From the NCBI RefSeq assembly GCF_964023145.1, contig NZ_CAXIED010000001.1:1-64000 (forward strand): 64,000 bases of DNA. Direction: 5' to 3'. Below, one piece after another: positions 15,546 through 24,701 of the stretch (positions are counted from its first letter, which is position 1; each line of letters begins with the position of its first letter). The notes under the pieces were generated by a model that saw only the letters and a program-made list of their open reading frames with translations, was not told where the DNA came from and made no database searches. The stretch is from Chlamydia sp. BM-2023. GTDB taxonomy: Bacteria > Chlamydiota > Chlamydiia > Chlamydiales > Chlamydiaceae. The translations under genes and the position numbers were made by a program.

Positions 15546-17084
15546 CTACTCCCATTCGATAGTAGCCGGAGGTTTATCAGAGATATCATAAACAACCCTA
15601 CTGACCTCAGGAACTTCGTTAATTATGCGTGCAGAACAGTGATTAAGAAACTCTCTGGATAAAGGCGACCAACATGCCGTCATAAAATCAGTAGACTCTA
15701 CAGCTCGCAAAGCAATTGTATACCCGTAATGGCGACAATCTCCCTTTACGGCTACAGATTTAACAGGAAGAAATAAGGCAAATGCCTGACTTACTTTATG
15801 ATATAAATTTGCCTTATGTAATTCTTCGATAAAAATGCTGTCAGCATTTTTGACTATCTCTACGTACTCTCTACGTATTTCTCCAAGAACTCTTACGCCT
15901 AGACCAGGACCAGGAAATGGATGTCGGGAAATAAAGCTTTCAGGCAATCCCAGAGCTCGTCCTAATCCCCTAACTTCATCTTTGAAAAGAAAACGCAAAG
16001 GTTCCAATAACTTTAATTGAAGAACTTCTGGAAGTCCTCCTACATTATGATGAGATTTGATAACTTGCGTAGCATTACAAGACTTCGCGGACTCAACTAC
16101 ATCAGAATAAATAGTGCCTTGCGCCAACCATTGAACATCAAGATCTTTAGCAGCCTCTTCAAATACCTCTATGAATATTTTTCCTATAATCTTACGTTTT
16201 TGCTCCGGATCTTGAACTCCAGACAAACCCTCAAAAAATATGTCTGCAGCGTCCTTAACTACGAGCTCCATGCCTAAAGAAGAAAACTGCTGTTTAACTT
16301 CTTCGACTTCATTTTTCCTTAGAAGACCTGTATCAACAAAAACGCAAGTTAATCGATCTCCGATTGCATTATATAGCAAAACGGCTGCTACAGCAGAGTC
16401 TACCCCTCCTGAAAGCCCTAAAAGCACGCGTTCAGTATCGCCAACTTTCTCTTGAATATCTGCTATTAACTGCTTTTCGATTTTGTCTATTTTCCATTCT
16501 TGAGGTGCATTACAAATATCCTGAACAAAATTAACTAAAATTTTATCCCCTATAGAATGGGTATCCGAAACCTCTGGATGGAACTGAAGACCGTAGAGCT
16601 TCTTTTCAGGACATTCTATAGCCGCTATGGGGCACTGTTTGGAACGCGCTGTAACGGAGAATAACTCCGGAGCTTGAACAACAGAATCGCAATGACTCAT
16701 ACGAATTTCTGTGTGGAAAGTTTCCTGATCAACAAGACCTTTAAAAAGATCTCCCGGATAAAAATCAATGGGGGTATAGCCGAATTCGTGTTTACCGCTC
16801 ATAACTTCGCCGCCGAAATCACGAGCTATTAATTGCATACCGTAACAAACTCCTAAAATTGGAATTCTGCTCTCATAAAGAGCTTGGTCTACGTAAGGAC
16901 TATTTTCTTGATAAACAGAGTGGGGTCCTCCAGAAAGGATAACACCTGCTGGGGAAGATTCTATAATAACTTCTAAAGGGGTATTCCAAGGAAGTACCTC
17001 ACAAAATACAGATAACCCGCGTATTTTTTTTGCTAAAACATTTGTATATTGAGAACCAAAATCAAGAATTAGAATTTTACCCAC
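15546..17084 (-). CDS. guaA: GMP synthase (glutamine-hydrolysing)
   Basis: Amidates XMP to GMP using glutamine and ATP in the cytosol. The 512-residue length is normal. The N-terminal class I glutamine amidotransferase domain (about 1-190) has the nucleophile in GVCYGMQL and the HPE triad part in [10 protein letters not shown]. The ATP-pyrophosphatase domain follows with [14 protein letters not shown]. The C-terminal dimerisation domain ends in the typical PPATIEWE. It begins 12 nt after guaB. With guaB it restores the two steps from IMP to GMP that many Chlamydia lack. Confidence 0.97.
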   Translation of the reverse strand: MGKILILDFGSQYTNVLAKKIRGLSVFCEVLPWNTPLEVIIESSPAGVILSGGPHSVYQENSPYVDQALYESRIPILGVCYGMQLIARDFGGEVMSGKHEFGYTPIDFYPGDLFKGLVDQETFHTEIRMSHCDSVVQAPELFSVTARSKQCPIAAIECPEKKLYGLQFHPEVSDTHSIGDKILVNFVQDICNAPQEWKIDKIEKQLIADIQEKVGDTERVLLGLSGGVDSAVAAVLLYNAIGDRLTCVFVDTGLLRKNEVEEVKQQFSSLGMELVVKDAADIFFEGLSGVQDPEQKRKIIGKIFIEVFEEAAKDLDVQWLAQGTIYSDVVESAKSCNATQVIKSHHNVGGLPEVLQLKLLEPLRFLFKDEVRGLGRALGLPESFISRHPFPGPGLGVRVLGEIRREYVEIVKNADSIFIEELHKANLYHKVSQAFALFLPVKSVAVKGDCRHYGYTIALRAVESTDFMTACWSPLSREFLNHCSARIINEVPEVSRVVYDISDKPPATIEWE

Positions 17085-17096
17085 TATAAGGACCTT

Positions 17097-18173
17097 TTAT
17101 TTAGCAACAAGATAATTCGGAGCCTGTTGAACATGTTGTAAGGTATGAGTATGGCTTTCACTCCGCCCTGAATGTGTAATACGAGTAAATACGGCCTTTT
17201 GTCGTAACTCTTCCAAATTATGAGCACCTATATATCCCATTCCGGAACGAATTCCTCCAATAATTTGGTATAATACGTCACTAAGGGCTCCTTTATAAGG
17301 GACCAAGCCTTCTACTCCTTCTGGAACAAATTTTTTCGCTGTTTTTTCCTGAAAATAACGTTCCGCACTTCCTTTATGCATGGCACCAATTGATCCCATG
17401 CCGCGATACATTTTATAAGTCTTTTCGCATGTTTGAATGATCTCTCCTGGGGCTTCATCAGTTCCTGCTAACATACCCCCCAACATTACACAATGAGCGC
17501 CTGCAGCTAGAGCCTTAACAATATCTCCAGAGTAACGCATCCCCCCATCAGCAATAACACAAACAGAGGAGTCTTTTAGTGCCGCAGCGACATCCATAAC
17601 TGCTGTTAATTGAGGTAAGCCCACTCCAGAAATAATCCGCGTTGTGCAAATAGATCCCGGGCCAATTCCCACCTTAACAGCATCTACGCCGCTTTCAGCA
17701 AGACAAAGCGCTGCTTGGGGAGTAACTATATTCCCAACGATTAGTGTTATTTCTGGGTAATGCTTTTTGATTATAACTGCTGTATCTATTACAGCTTTAG
17801 AGTGCCCGTGAGCAGTATCAATGACTAAGGCAGTTACACCTGCATCAACTAAAATTTCTGCTCTTTCTAAACCTTGTTGACCGATACCTATAGCAGCAGC
17901 TGTTGATAAAACAGGGTTATGTGATTTCACCTGGCGTATAATATCGGCCTGTTTTTCTGCGCTAATATTTTTATGAATAACCCCTAATCCCCCAGCCTCT
18001 GCCATAGCTAAAGCCATAGAAAACTCTGTTACAGAGTCCATAGCAGCAGACAAAATAGGAATATTTAAAGACAAACTTCTTGAAATGTAGGAAGACAAGC
18101 AGGTCTCGTGAGGAAGTACCTCAGAGTACTGGGGAGTCAATAAAACATCATCAAAGGTAAGAGCTTCGCGCAT
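17097..18173 (-). CDS. guaB: IMP dehydrogenase lacking the CBS domains
   Basis: Oxidises IMP to XMP with NAD, first step of the guaBA route. The 358-residue protein starts at the ATG at 18173 (MREALTFDDVLLTP), the typical IMPDH start, with AAGAAG upstream; an in-frame GTG at 18203 is ignored. The catalytic-cysteine loop is GIGPGSICTTR, and the IMPDH-specific MYRGMGS and PEGVEG flap motifs are present. The regulatory tandem CBS (Bateman) domain, normally about 120 residues inserted near residue 90, is absent (the sequence passes directly from DIIRQVKSHNPV to LSTAAAIG). Chlamydial and some spirochaete enzymes are known in this short form, so it is not a broken gene. Confidence 0.93.
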   Translation of the reverse strand: MREALTFDDVLLTPQYSEVLPHETCLSSYISRSLSLNIPILSAAMDSVTEFSMALAMAEAGGLGVIHKNISAEKQADIIRQVKSHNPVLSTAAAIGIGQQGLERAEILVDAGVTALVIDTAHGHSKAVIDTAVIIKKHYPEITLIVGNIVTPQAALCLAESGVDAVKVGIGPGSICTTRIISGVGLPQLTAVMDVAAALKDSSVCVIADGGMRYSGDIVKALAAGAHCVMLGGMLAGTDEAPGEIIQTCEKTYKMYRGMGSIGAMHKGSAERYFQEKTAKKFVPEGVEGLVPYKGALSDVLYQIIGGIRSGMGYIGAHNLEELRQKAVFTRITHSGRSESHTHTLQHVQQAPNYLVAK

Positions 18174-18224
18174 ATACTTCTTAGTGAGAAATAAAAGGAT
18201 CACTTGAAATAAGTACGGATAAAT

Positions 18225-18251
18225 TTAATATTCAAGATAAATTATTGTCAA
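18225..18251 (-). promoter_or_regulatory. Candidate promoter of guaB-guaA-add
   Basis: On the minus strand a perfect TTGACA (18246-18251), then TATTAA (18225-18230) after 15 nt; TAAATT at 18 nt is an alternative -10. It lies about 50-75 nt upstream of the guaB start with no other gene between. Confidence 0.45.
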
Positions 18252-18362
18252 TAAGTTCCAAGTATTAAAAGCCTTGAAACTACGGTCTGGCCTCACTTAG
18301 AGACAGATCCTAAATCAATGAGTATAGGGAATAAACAGGATTTCATTATCACTACTGAGCAA

Positions 18363-19193
18363 TTAAATTTCTTTAATGATCAAAACGTGATTTTGAAGCA
18401 CTTCTGAGCGAATCTTTCGCAATCTTAATTGTACCTCTCCTGTATTTTCGTTTAATTCTGACATCTGCATTTTTTGAGCTAATATGTAGTTACGCATGTG
18501 TAAATCAGCCCATTCCTGAGCTGAGTAGCTAACTTCGGGGCTGATATTAATCCTTCCTACGGATTCAAATTCCAACCCAGGAAAATCGCGATGCAAGAAA
18601 ACAATGTCATCCTCATCTCTTAAAATATCATCGGAATGCTGCTTAGATTTCACTATGACCCCGAAATTTTCTAGTTCTTGCTTACTTTGCACGCTTCGAA
18701 AATTATTGTGAGCTTCTATGATTTTTTCCAAATTATCCTGACTCAAGGGAGGAAGTTGAAAATCAATGTTACGAAGATCTCGCATTGTTAATGTGCTAAG
18801 AGAGCGTTGTGTTATGTGTGAGGGTGATTGAGGATTAGAAAAAAAATGGGATTCTTCGGACCATTCTTCTAGCTTCCCATACTTCCTATATAAAATGATC
18901 CGTACTATTAATTTAATTACTAAAGCGATAAGAGCAGGAATGACAAAAAGATACATGAAAAAACTTTTTGTTTTTTCCAAACAAAATAATGGGATCTGCA
19001 CATCAACATATGCAAGACTTCCTCCTGCATTTATTGCATCAATATAGAGAACATGAGACCGATCTCTAAACCGTAGTAATCTATCGATTTGCTCTGCTAA
19101 AGATTCTAACTTCCCCTTTCCCCAGTGATTCCTAGGAAGGTTATTGAAAAAATTTTCAGAAAACATCAATGAAGAAAAGAAATGCTCTATCAT
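18363..19193 (-). CDS. DUF648-like chlamydial membrane protein C
   Basis: Function unknown; 276 residues from the ATG at 19193 (MIEHFFSSLMF). The family N-terminal block is present (SSLMFSENFFNNLPRNHWGK, then LESLAEQIDRLLRF), as is the hydrophobic segment at about residues 72-98 ending IKLIVRIILYRKYGK. The C-terminal part has LPPLSQDNLEKIIEAHNNFR and FLHRDFPGLEFESVGRINIS, near-matches to the next gene (LPPLDAKHAQILVNKHKEIR, FLKEFPGLTFQSI), so these two are the closest pair. It lies upstream of the purine operon. Confidence 0.8.
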   Translation of the reverse strand: MIEHFFSSLMFSENFFNNLPRNHWGKGKLESLAEQIDRLLRFRDRSHVLYIDAINAGGSLAYVDVQIPLFCLEKTKSFFMYLFVIPALIALVIKLIVRIILYRKYGKLEEWSEESHFFSNPQSPSHITQRSLSTLTMRDLRNIDFQLPPLSQDNLEKIIEAHNNFRSVQSKQELENFGVIVKSKQHSDDILRDEDDIVFLHRDFPGLEFESVGRINISPEVSYSAQEWADLHMRNYILAQKMQMSELNENTGEVQLRLRKIRSEVLQNHVLIIKEI

Positions 19194-19283
19194 GGCCAAA
19201 TTAAAATAGGTGAACTTCTAACAAATAGATCTTACTTAGTAAGATACGTCTAAGAATTTTTATAAAAATCTGCTAGCAATTGA

Positions 19284-20078
19284 TTATTCGTTAGGAAACG
19301 ACCAAGTTTCTGCAGCGACAAGAGTATAGTGCATCATATGATCAGGATTGGTCACGAGAGTGTGCTCTAATCCATATCTAATAATATGAGAGAAATCTGT
19401 TTTCCATGTTTCTATAGCATGAACTTCACTACAGAACTCTTTAGGACCTTTATCTTCTATGGAAAAACGTGTTGAGGATTGTATAGATTGAAAGGTTAAT
19501 CCAGGGAACTCTTTGAGAAAAAACACTATCATTTCATCTTCGAAAAAAGGGAAATCTTGTAGATCTGGATCATCAGATACAGAATGCATAAGAAGTCCCA
19601 ATTCTTTCAGTTCCTTACGTGTTTTTCCTGAAAATCGGATTTCTTTATGTTTGTTAACAAGTATCTGAGCATGTTTAGCATCTAGGGGAGGAAGAAAATA
19701 TTCATCCTCAAAGTATCGCAATTGAGATTTTAACTGTTCTAGAGAGATACATTGAATCGAAGGGTACTTTATTGAAAGCAAGAACATAACAATCACTTTC
19801 AAAATCAAGGCAATCAATAAAGGTATAATTAAGAAATAGGACAGTAGTTTCCAGATTACCTTTCCATAGCCCGCCTTCTCGGACTTATATCTAAAACAGT
19901 ATACGCCGCTACCTAGGGGTTGTTCTTTAATAACTACAAATTTTTTAGAGAAGAGAATAGACAAATAGTCGTCTATTTGCGTGGCAATTTTCTCTAGTGT
20001 TGCACCTTTACCCTGCCTGGGAAGGCTATTCACAAAATCATCAGAAAACCTTACGGAGGAGTGCCAAGATATATTCAC
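19284..20078 (-). CDS. DUF648-like chlamydial membrane protein D
   Basis: Function unknown; 264 residues with a GTG start at 20078 (MNISWHSSVRF) preceded by AAGGTG. The N-terminal block (SSVRFSDDFVNSLPRQGKGA, then LEKIATQIDDYL) and the hydrophobic segment at about residues 76-100 ending LKVIVMFLLSIKYPS define the family. It is the closest relative of the neighbouring gene C, with which it probably forms an operon (90-nt gap). The C terminus ends HYTLVAAETWSFPNE, without the NHVLIIKE-type end of B and C. Confidence 0.8.
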   Translation of the reverse strand: MNISWHSSVRFSDDFVNSLPRQGKGATLEKIATQIDDYLSILFSKKFVVIKEQPLGSGVYCFRYKSEKAGYGKVIWKLLSYFLIIPLLIALILKVIVMFLLSIKYPSIQCISLEQLKSQLRYFEDEYFLPPLDAKHAQILVNKHKEIRFSGKTRKELKELGLLMHSVSDDPDLQDFPFFEDEMIVFFLKEFPGLTFQSIQSSTRFSIEDKGPKEFCSEVHAIETWKTDFSHIIRYGLEHTLVTNPDHMMHYTLVAAETWSFPNE

Positions 20079-20193
20079 GGAGCACCTTAACTACACGTTT
20101 CTACATTATTCTAAAATATTCCTAATCCAACAATCCGTATTCTTAAGAGTTTAGTGGCCAGACCCCCTGCTCATCATAAACACAAAAAGTGGT

Positions 20194-21009
20194 TCAATAT
20201 TGGTATTCTTTATGAATAGTCGTAATAGACTCTCCATTTGCTAAAAATGTTGTTCTTAAGTAGTCCTCAGAGAACCTTTCTCCATAGCACTCTTTTACGC
20301 TATCCGAAGATACTGCCGCCCAAACCATAGAGTAATACCCCTTTATAGGTAAAACTTTTTTTGAACGCACATGATTATTCGTGATCCAAGCGAAGGCAAC
20401 ACTCCTTTTACAACTATCAGAAGAATAATCAGAAACAACTACCGGGACTAAATCATAAATACATTCTCGATTACGGCATGCAACAAAATCTTCTTCTCCC
20501 ATAGCCAAAACAAAGGCATTGCAGGAGCTTCCTGTTTCTTGTTTAAGATTCAACACTCCCCGATTTTCAATATCATCCCCACCTGCTTCGGAAAGTACTT
20601 TTCCAATCGCTTCTAGATCGAAATCGAAAATTCTTATATAATCGTGCACCCAAACAGCGTGGCGATGATATTCTTGTAATGTCTTTTTTGCTGATATGGG
20701 ATGCATTAAGCTCCCGTAAGCAACGATAGGGATATATGGAGAGGTCAATCCAAGTTTTTTATGAATTTCTCTCCAAATTTCACGAGATCTGTTATCTGCC
20801 TCTTCCTTTACCCTAAGATTCAGACACTCCTTAGACAATAGCTGTGATACGGTATACGCTGAAGAATAACAAGAAAGTTCAGAAACTGGAATATTGATAC
20901 AAAAGACTTGTTCGAGTGTGTTATCTCTATAAGGAATAACATCAGAACAGCCCCACAATAAAAACAGCAAGCATGCTCCTACGCATGCCTTTACCCTAGA
21001 AATATACAT
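20194..21009 (-). CDS. Lipoprotein, paralogue of the gene at 22293
   Basis: Function unknown. I start at the ATG at 21009 (MYISRVKACVG), preceded by GGGGGAAG; this gives a 271-residue precursor with a signal peptide and lipobox LLWGC. The mature part shares a layout with the lipoprotein at 22293: an early Trp-x-x-I-x-K stretch, a VPVV/LPLVVS block, and a C-terminal block (CYGERFSEDYLRTTFLANGE here, SYGPEFPKRYVDTTFLANGT there). The two genes diverge from the same 1.3-kb region on opposite strands. Envelope location is expected from the lipobox. Confidence 0.82.
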   Translation of the reverse strand: MYISRVKACVGACLLFLLWGCSDVIPYRDNTLEQVFCINIPVSELSCYSSAYTVSQLLSKECLNLRVKEEADNRSREIWREIHKKLGLTSPYIPIVAYGSLMHPISAKKTLQEYHRHAVWVHDYIRIFDFDLEAIGKVLSEAGGDDIENRGVLNLKQETGSSCNAFVLAMGEEDFVACRNRECIYDLVPVVVSDYSSDSCKRSVAFAWITNNHVRSKKVLPIKGYYSMVWAAVSSDSVKECYGERFSEDYLRTTFLANGESITTIHKEYQY

Positions 21010-21219
21010 AGTCTTCCCCCATGTAAAATACCAGGTGCGAACTTTCTGGAGAAACGTCACTGTTTACATATTACTATTTATTACAGCTCGCCTTTAACCT
21101 GTATGTTTCTCAGCGCTAGCAGTTGCTCTGATTCTCTAGTACTGAGATTAAATTTGTTTGAAAAAGAAACTTCTCGAAGTCTCCTACCCCTGGGGGTGGA
21201 GCACGGTTAGTGTAGCGAC

Positions 21220-21247
21220 TTCATAGAGATCACAATATCTCTATGAA
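21220..21247. repeat. Perfect 11-bp hairpin in the divergent region
   Basis: TTCATAGAGAT (21220-21230) and ATCTCTATGAA (21237-21247) are exact complements around CACAAT. No U-run follows on either strand, so an operator or a structured leader element is as likely as a terminator. Confidence 0.6.
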
Positions 21248-21533
21248 CGCAGCATGAAAATTGTGGACATGACCTTAAGATAGCTTTTTTGATGTAAACC
21301 ACGTCACATATTTCATACGTAAATGATGCAAAAAAAACTGATTATCTATCGTTCTGGTGACTAATTTAACAATTTCCAAAATAAAAAAACATTGCTTTTT
21401 TTTCCATAAACCACGGGTGATCAGCGGCCAGAAAAACACGTATCTCCATGAGTATAAAAGGCTTGCCCTTTCTATTCGTGTCGAATCTCCTTTCTTATTT
21501 AATCACTGGTTTTTTTAAAAAACTGATGACTCA

Positions 21534-21560
21534 TTGCGATTAAAAAAATTTTTTTATATT
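21534..21560 (+). promoter_or_regulatory. Possible promoter of the Inc-like gene at 21600
   Basis: TTGCGA (21534-21539) and TATATT (21555-21560) with a 15-nt A/T-only spacer. The spacing is shorter than the sigma66 optimum. Confidence 0.35.
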
Positions 21561-21599
21561 CTGTTTAACCGATTTTAATAAAAAAACTAGGGAGCGGGT

Positions 21600-22085
21600 A
21601 TGTCAACTTTACTACCTACGCAACTCTCATCTGGTACTCCTACTCTTTCACTGAATCTAACGCAAAAAGAGATGGATTTTACTCAGCGCCGATCATCTTT
21701 TAGACTATTCCTGGACACAATGATTATCGTCCTGGGGTTTTCTACGGTTATTTCAATATTTATAGCTATTTTCTTCCTTAGCGGCCTTAACATGTTAAAT
21801 GCGACAACAATCTCGCTATCTGCGGTTTTAGTTCTTCTTGGCATTTTGTTTATTAGTATAGGGGTACTTTTTCTAATTAACAGCGTAGATCAAGGCATGG
21901 CAGGCATTTTCAGAACTCGATTGGCACAAGCTGAAAAAAAGATAAAAGAACTTCAAGACCAGCTTACAACAGCAAGTGCTGATCTTATTTTCCTCGCCTC
22001 AGATGACAATGAAGAGATAGCCGAAGAACAACCTTCCGAAGTTGAAGTAACAATTGAAACAGTAACCACCAAATCACACCTCTAA
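21600..22085 (+). CDS. Inc-like membrane protein
   Basis: Function unknown; 161 residues, ATG preceded by GGGAG. A polar N terminus of about 40 residues is followed by two long hydrophobic helices (about 44-68 and 75-100) with a short turn (LNMLNATTIS), the bilobed pattern of chlamydial inclusion-membrane proteins. A short coiled-coil (RLAQAEKKIKELQDQLTTA) and an acidic tail (EEIAEEQPSEVEVTIE) follow. It has no detectable similarity to the large array at the left of the window beyond this layout. Secretion by the type III system and inclusion-membrane location are inference. Confidence 0.82.
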   Translation: MSTLLPTQLSSGTPTLSLNLTQKEMDFTQRRSSFRLFLDTMIIVLGFSTVISIFIAIFFLSGLNMLNATTISLSAVLVLLGILFISIGVLFLINSVDQGMAGIFRTRLAQAEKKIKELQDQLTTASADLIFLASDDNEEIAEEQPSEVEVTIETVTTKSHL

Positions 22086-22292
22086 ACTCATATTACAATG
22101 CAATTAAATCCTAAAAATATTTGCAATCAGCATGTTGTGGATTTTTATTATTTCTCTCACTTAAAAAGCAGCTCTTTACCGATGCTTCGATGACTTTTCA
22201 GCATTTTTCCTGAACGTTTTTTATCGCAAACAAAGTTGTAAATTGCTAGTGTCTTTTGCTTTTAAACTAAATATTGTGAATGAGGAAAGGAT

Positions 22293-23069
22293 ATGAGAAA
22301 ACAAAACTTTTTCCTGTCGAAAATCAAACCATTAAGCGTTTTAATTCTAGCTTCGCTTACTGTATTGATTTCTGGATGTTTGCCTAACGACATTTTTACT
22401 TATGATAAAGAAGTTGCTGAAGAAGCTAAGTCTCTAGCCCCTTCTTTCAAAACCGTTGAACACGGCGGCAAAGTGTGGGAAGAAATTAAAAGTGCTTGGA
22501 CTCGAACAGAAAAACTAAATTGTGTTCCTGTTCTGATTCATGACGAATTAATGAATCCTGTTATATTCGCAAGCAAAACAAAAAGCTTATGGCATGTTCC
22601 TGTTAGCGGTTTGCAGGCTACACGTATGTTTAACTATGCGATCCCAACAACAAAAGAAAAAAAACCCGGGGACAAAAATTACGCTGATATCAACGTTGTT
22701 GCTTTCAAAGCTGGAAAAGAAACCGTTTCCTTCTCTGGAGTACTATACGGCGTAGACAAAGAAGCATTTATCACACTATGCAAACACTATTCAAAGCACA
22801 GTTTACTTCCTTTAGTAGTATCTAGAGTGGAAGAAGATGGGTTAACTTCATACAGCCTTGGATTTGTATTCTCTGTAACAGATCCTGCTCTTATTTCTCC
22901 TATAGACGCTCTACCTCAATTAGACCGTTTTAACTACATCTGGAACAGTATTAATAACGAGGATGTAACCTCTTCTTACGGTCCAGAATTTCCAAAGCGT
23001 TATGTTGATACAACTTTTCTTGCTAACGGAACCACAATTGCAGGTCTAATCCCTCCTCCTGGGAAATAA
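22293..23069 (+). CDS. Lipoprotein, paralogue of the gene at 20194
   Basis: Function unknown; 258 residues with a strong ribosome site (AGGAAAGG) before the ATG. A basic N region and hydrophobic core end in lipobox LISGC (cysteine near residue 29). Mature-region blocks shared with the other lipoprotein include WEEIKSAWTR (there WREIHKKLGL), LLPLVVSRV and YVDTTFLANGTTIAG. It is followed by a good terminator, so it is probably monocistronic. Confidence 0.83.
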   Translation: MRKQNFFLSKIKPLSVLILASLTVLISGCLPNDIFTYDKEVAEEAKSLAPSFKTVEHGGKVWEEIKSAWTRTEKLNCVPVLIHDELMNPVIFASKTKSLWHVPVSGLQATRMFNYAIPTTKEKKPGDKNYADINVVAFKAGKETVSFSGVLYGVDKEAFITLCKHYSKHSLLPLVVSRVEEDGLTSYSLGFVFSVTDPALISPIDALPQLDRFNYIWNSINNEDVTSSYGPEFPKRYVDTTFLANGTTIAGLIPPPGK

Positions 23070-23102
23070 CCTACATATAAAGAAACTTTTAAAGTTTTTA
23101 AA

Positions 23103-23133
23103 ACCTCGCAAATTTCATTTGCGGGGTTTTTTT
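23103..23133 (+). terminator. Rho-independent terminator of the lipoprotein gene
   Basis: ACCTCGCAAA (23103-23112) pairs with TTTGCGGGGT (23118-23127) around a short loop, with one G-U pair, followed by a run of seven T (23127-23133). Confidence 0.85.
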
Positions 23134-23568
23134 ATACTCAAAGCTCCCCACATGTTTATAGAGGGAAATTAGGTCTTAAAGACGTCTTAACTCCTTAGGA
23201 GGCTCTTTGGGAAGTATTCAGTTAAACTCTCATTATTAAGCTATGTTCCCACCACGGGAGCCATCCGCAAGCTAGAAAGTCAACGTGACAATCTCCTCAA
23301 TGAAAACAAATAAACTCGCGTCTAGCTGTTCTTAAAGAAAGACTGGAAAATCATAAAGCATCAACGAATCCTTACAATTAACACATCCTTTACAGCTGTT
23401 TTTACTGATGTGCCGGATACAGTCTAACCACTCTAGTATCAAACAACCTCCTTTTTAAAAAGAATCAGAACTACATTTTATTAAGATTAATTAACGTTTT
23501 AACTTATTTATTTTTAACAAATTAAACATTAAAATATTAAAAATAAATTTTCGTTTTTATATAGTTTT
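23134..23568. other. Gene-free stretch with a coiled-coil relic
   Basis: About 435 nt between the terminator and the first small paralogue. The middle carries a decayed coiled-coil frame (listed separately). The last 100 nt are extremely AT-rich (TTAATTAACG..TAAAAATAAATTTTCG) and should include the promoter of the gene at 23569. Confidence 0.5.
23260..23385 (+). pseudogene. Frameshifted relic of a coiled-coil protein
   Basis: One frame reads AIRKLESQRDNLLNENK and stops; 30 nt on, another frame continues LAVLKERLENHKAS. Both have the heptad pattern and Leu/Glu/Lys content of a coiled coil and would join into one by a single frameshift. No start codon or membrane segment remains. It is probably the end of an Inc-like or IncA-like gene. 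Confidence 0.45.
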
Positions 23569-24018
23569 ATGTTTTTAAAAACTCATGACAATGGGATGGA
23601 TTTTTATGCGGATACTGCCCACCATCACAAACTACTCAAAGACGCTTATGTGCGGGGTATTGGTAGTTTAGAAGATCCTATCAAACGCATAACAGTCAAC
23701 GGAGAATCGCTAAAATCAAATTTACTAAGTTCTCTCCCTATACTAGGGACTATTCGAGGTTTAGCGTGCCTGTATAGTATCTGGGGGGTAAAAGATCGAA
23801 GCCGTGATACACACGCTAGCTTAGCGATTCACACGACCGTTGGCACTATAGAAGCTCTAGGACTAGGGGTTATTCTTATTCCTATAAAAATCATCATAAC
23901 CGTAATTTTGGCTCTTGCTCAATTGATATGTAGTTCAAAAAAGAAATTTGGAAAAGCATCTCCCGCAGAACTAAAAATGAGGTTCCAACATGTACTCAGA
24001 GATCGCAGTATTTACTAA
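23569..24018 (+). CDS. Small membrane protein of the nine-copy family, copy 1
   Basis: Function unknown; 149 residues, ATG start. Family signature: a short polar N terminus with AYVRG near residue 27, then LPILGTIRGLACLYSIW (about 56-72), KDRSRD, and a second hydrophobic stretch starting at IEALGLGVILIPIKI (about 94-118). The two hydrophobic regions flank a short charged loop, which suggests an Inc-like hairpin or a membrane-associated pair of helices. The tail after the second helix is basic. Eight similar genes follow on the same strand. Confidence 0.82.
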   Translation: MFLKTHDNGMDFYADTAHHHKLLKDAYVRGIGSLEDPIKRITVNGESLKSNLLSSLPILGTIRGLACLYSIWGVKDRSRDTHASLAIHTTVGTIEALGLGVILIPIKIIITVILALAQLICSSKKKFGKASPAELKMRFQHVLRDRSIY

Positions 24019-24148
24019 GAATCTCTACATAATCCCGAGCAAATCCATAAAATCATATCCCCAACAAAAATACAGCGCCCTTTCTCTGTATATTAAATAG
24101 ACTAACTAATAAAATGCCTACGACTTACCTACACAATCTTGAGTCATC

Positions 24149-24592
24149 ATGCCCAAAATGTATGTATCTTCAGCAGCATTTTTCAATGATTTTGTCCATA
24201 AGCATGACTTCATTTCTTCGGCATCCTCACGAGGATGTTATACGCTAAAATCTATTAGCAGACGGCTCACAATAAACACTTTTCCCCATTATTTCCCTTT
24301 AAATAGCGGGTCTTTTCAATCTGCTTTGCTCAGCGCTATTCCCATCCTAGGAAATATCCGCGGGTTAATTAGTCTCTACAGCATCTGGTGCGTAAAAGAT
24401 CGAAGCAACGATTCTTGGTCAGGACTCATCATACACACCATATTAGGTATTTTAGAAACTCTAGGCCTAGGAATATGTCTCCTAGCTCTTCGAATTGTTC
24501 TGACGGTGCTAAGAGAGATTATATATGGCGCTACGCATCTCGCTCACGTAATCCATAAAAAAGTCTGTCAAAACACACAGTTGCGGAAATAA
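24149..24592 (+). CDS. Small membrane protein of the nine-copy family, copy 2
   Basis: Function unknown; 147 residues, opening MPKMYVSSAAFFNDFVH. Family blocks are IPILGNIRGLISLYSIW, VKDRSND and IIHTILGILETLGLGICLLALRI. It keeps the motif order of copy 1 with a longer N-terminal section and a His/Lys-rich tail. No good ribosome site is visible (TTGAGTCATC upstream of ATG), so the start could be the second Met (codon 4). Confidence 0.8.
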   Translation: MPKMYVSSAAFFNDFVHKHDFISSASSRGCYTLKSISRRLTINTFPHYFPLNSGSFQSALLSAIPILGNIRGLISLYSIWCVKDRSNDSWSGLIIHTILGILETLGLGICLLALRIVLTVLREIIYGATHLAHVIHKKVCQNTQLRK

Positions 24593-24701
24593 TCCTAGAA
24601 ATAGCTCTTATATCTGGATTACCCCTCACCTCTATTCTGATTTATCTTTAACGCCCTAATAATTAAAGTATTATAATCATGTTTCATTATTTGGCAGATT
24701 G

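Larger units (their letters stand above)
21010..21599. other. Divergent intergenic region at the strand switch
   Basis: About 590 nt between the minus-strand lipoprotein and the plus-strand Inc-like gene. It contains a perfect 11-bp hairpin and a possible promoter for the plus-strand gene (listed separately), plus CCCCTGGGGG at 21187-21196. I see no further gene. Confidence 0.55.

Noticed and set aside
17097..18173. guaB as a truncated pseudogene
   Set aside because: The gene is shorter only by the internal CBS domain; start, catalytic loop, flap and C terminus are intact and in frame. The short form is known in related organisms.
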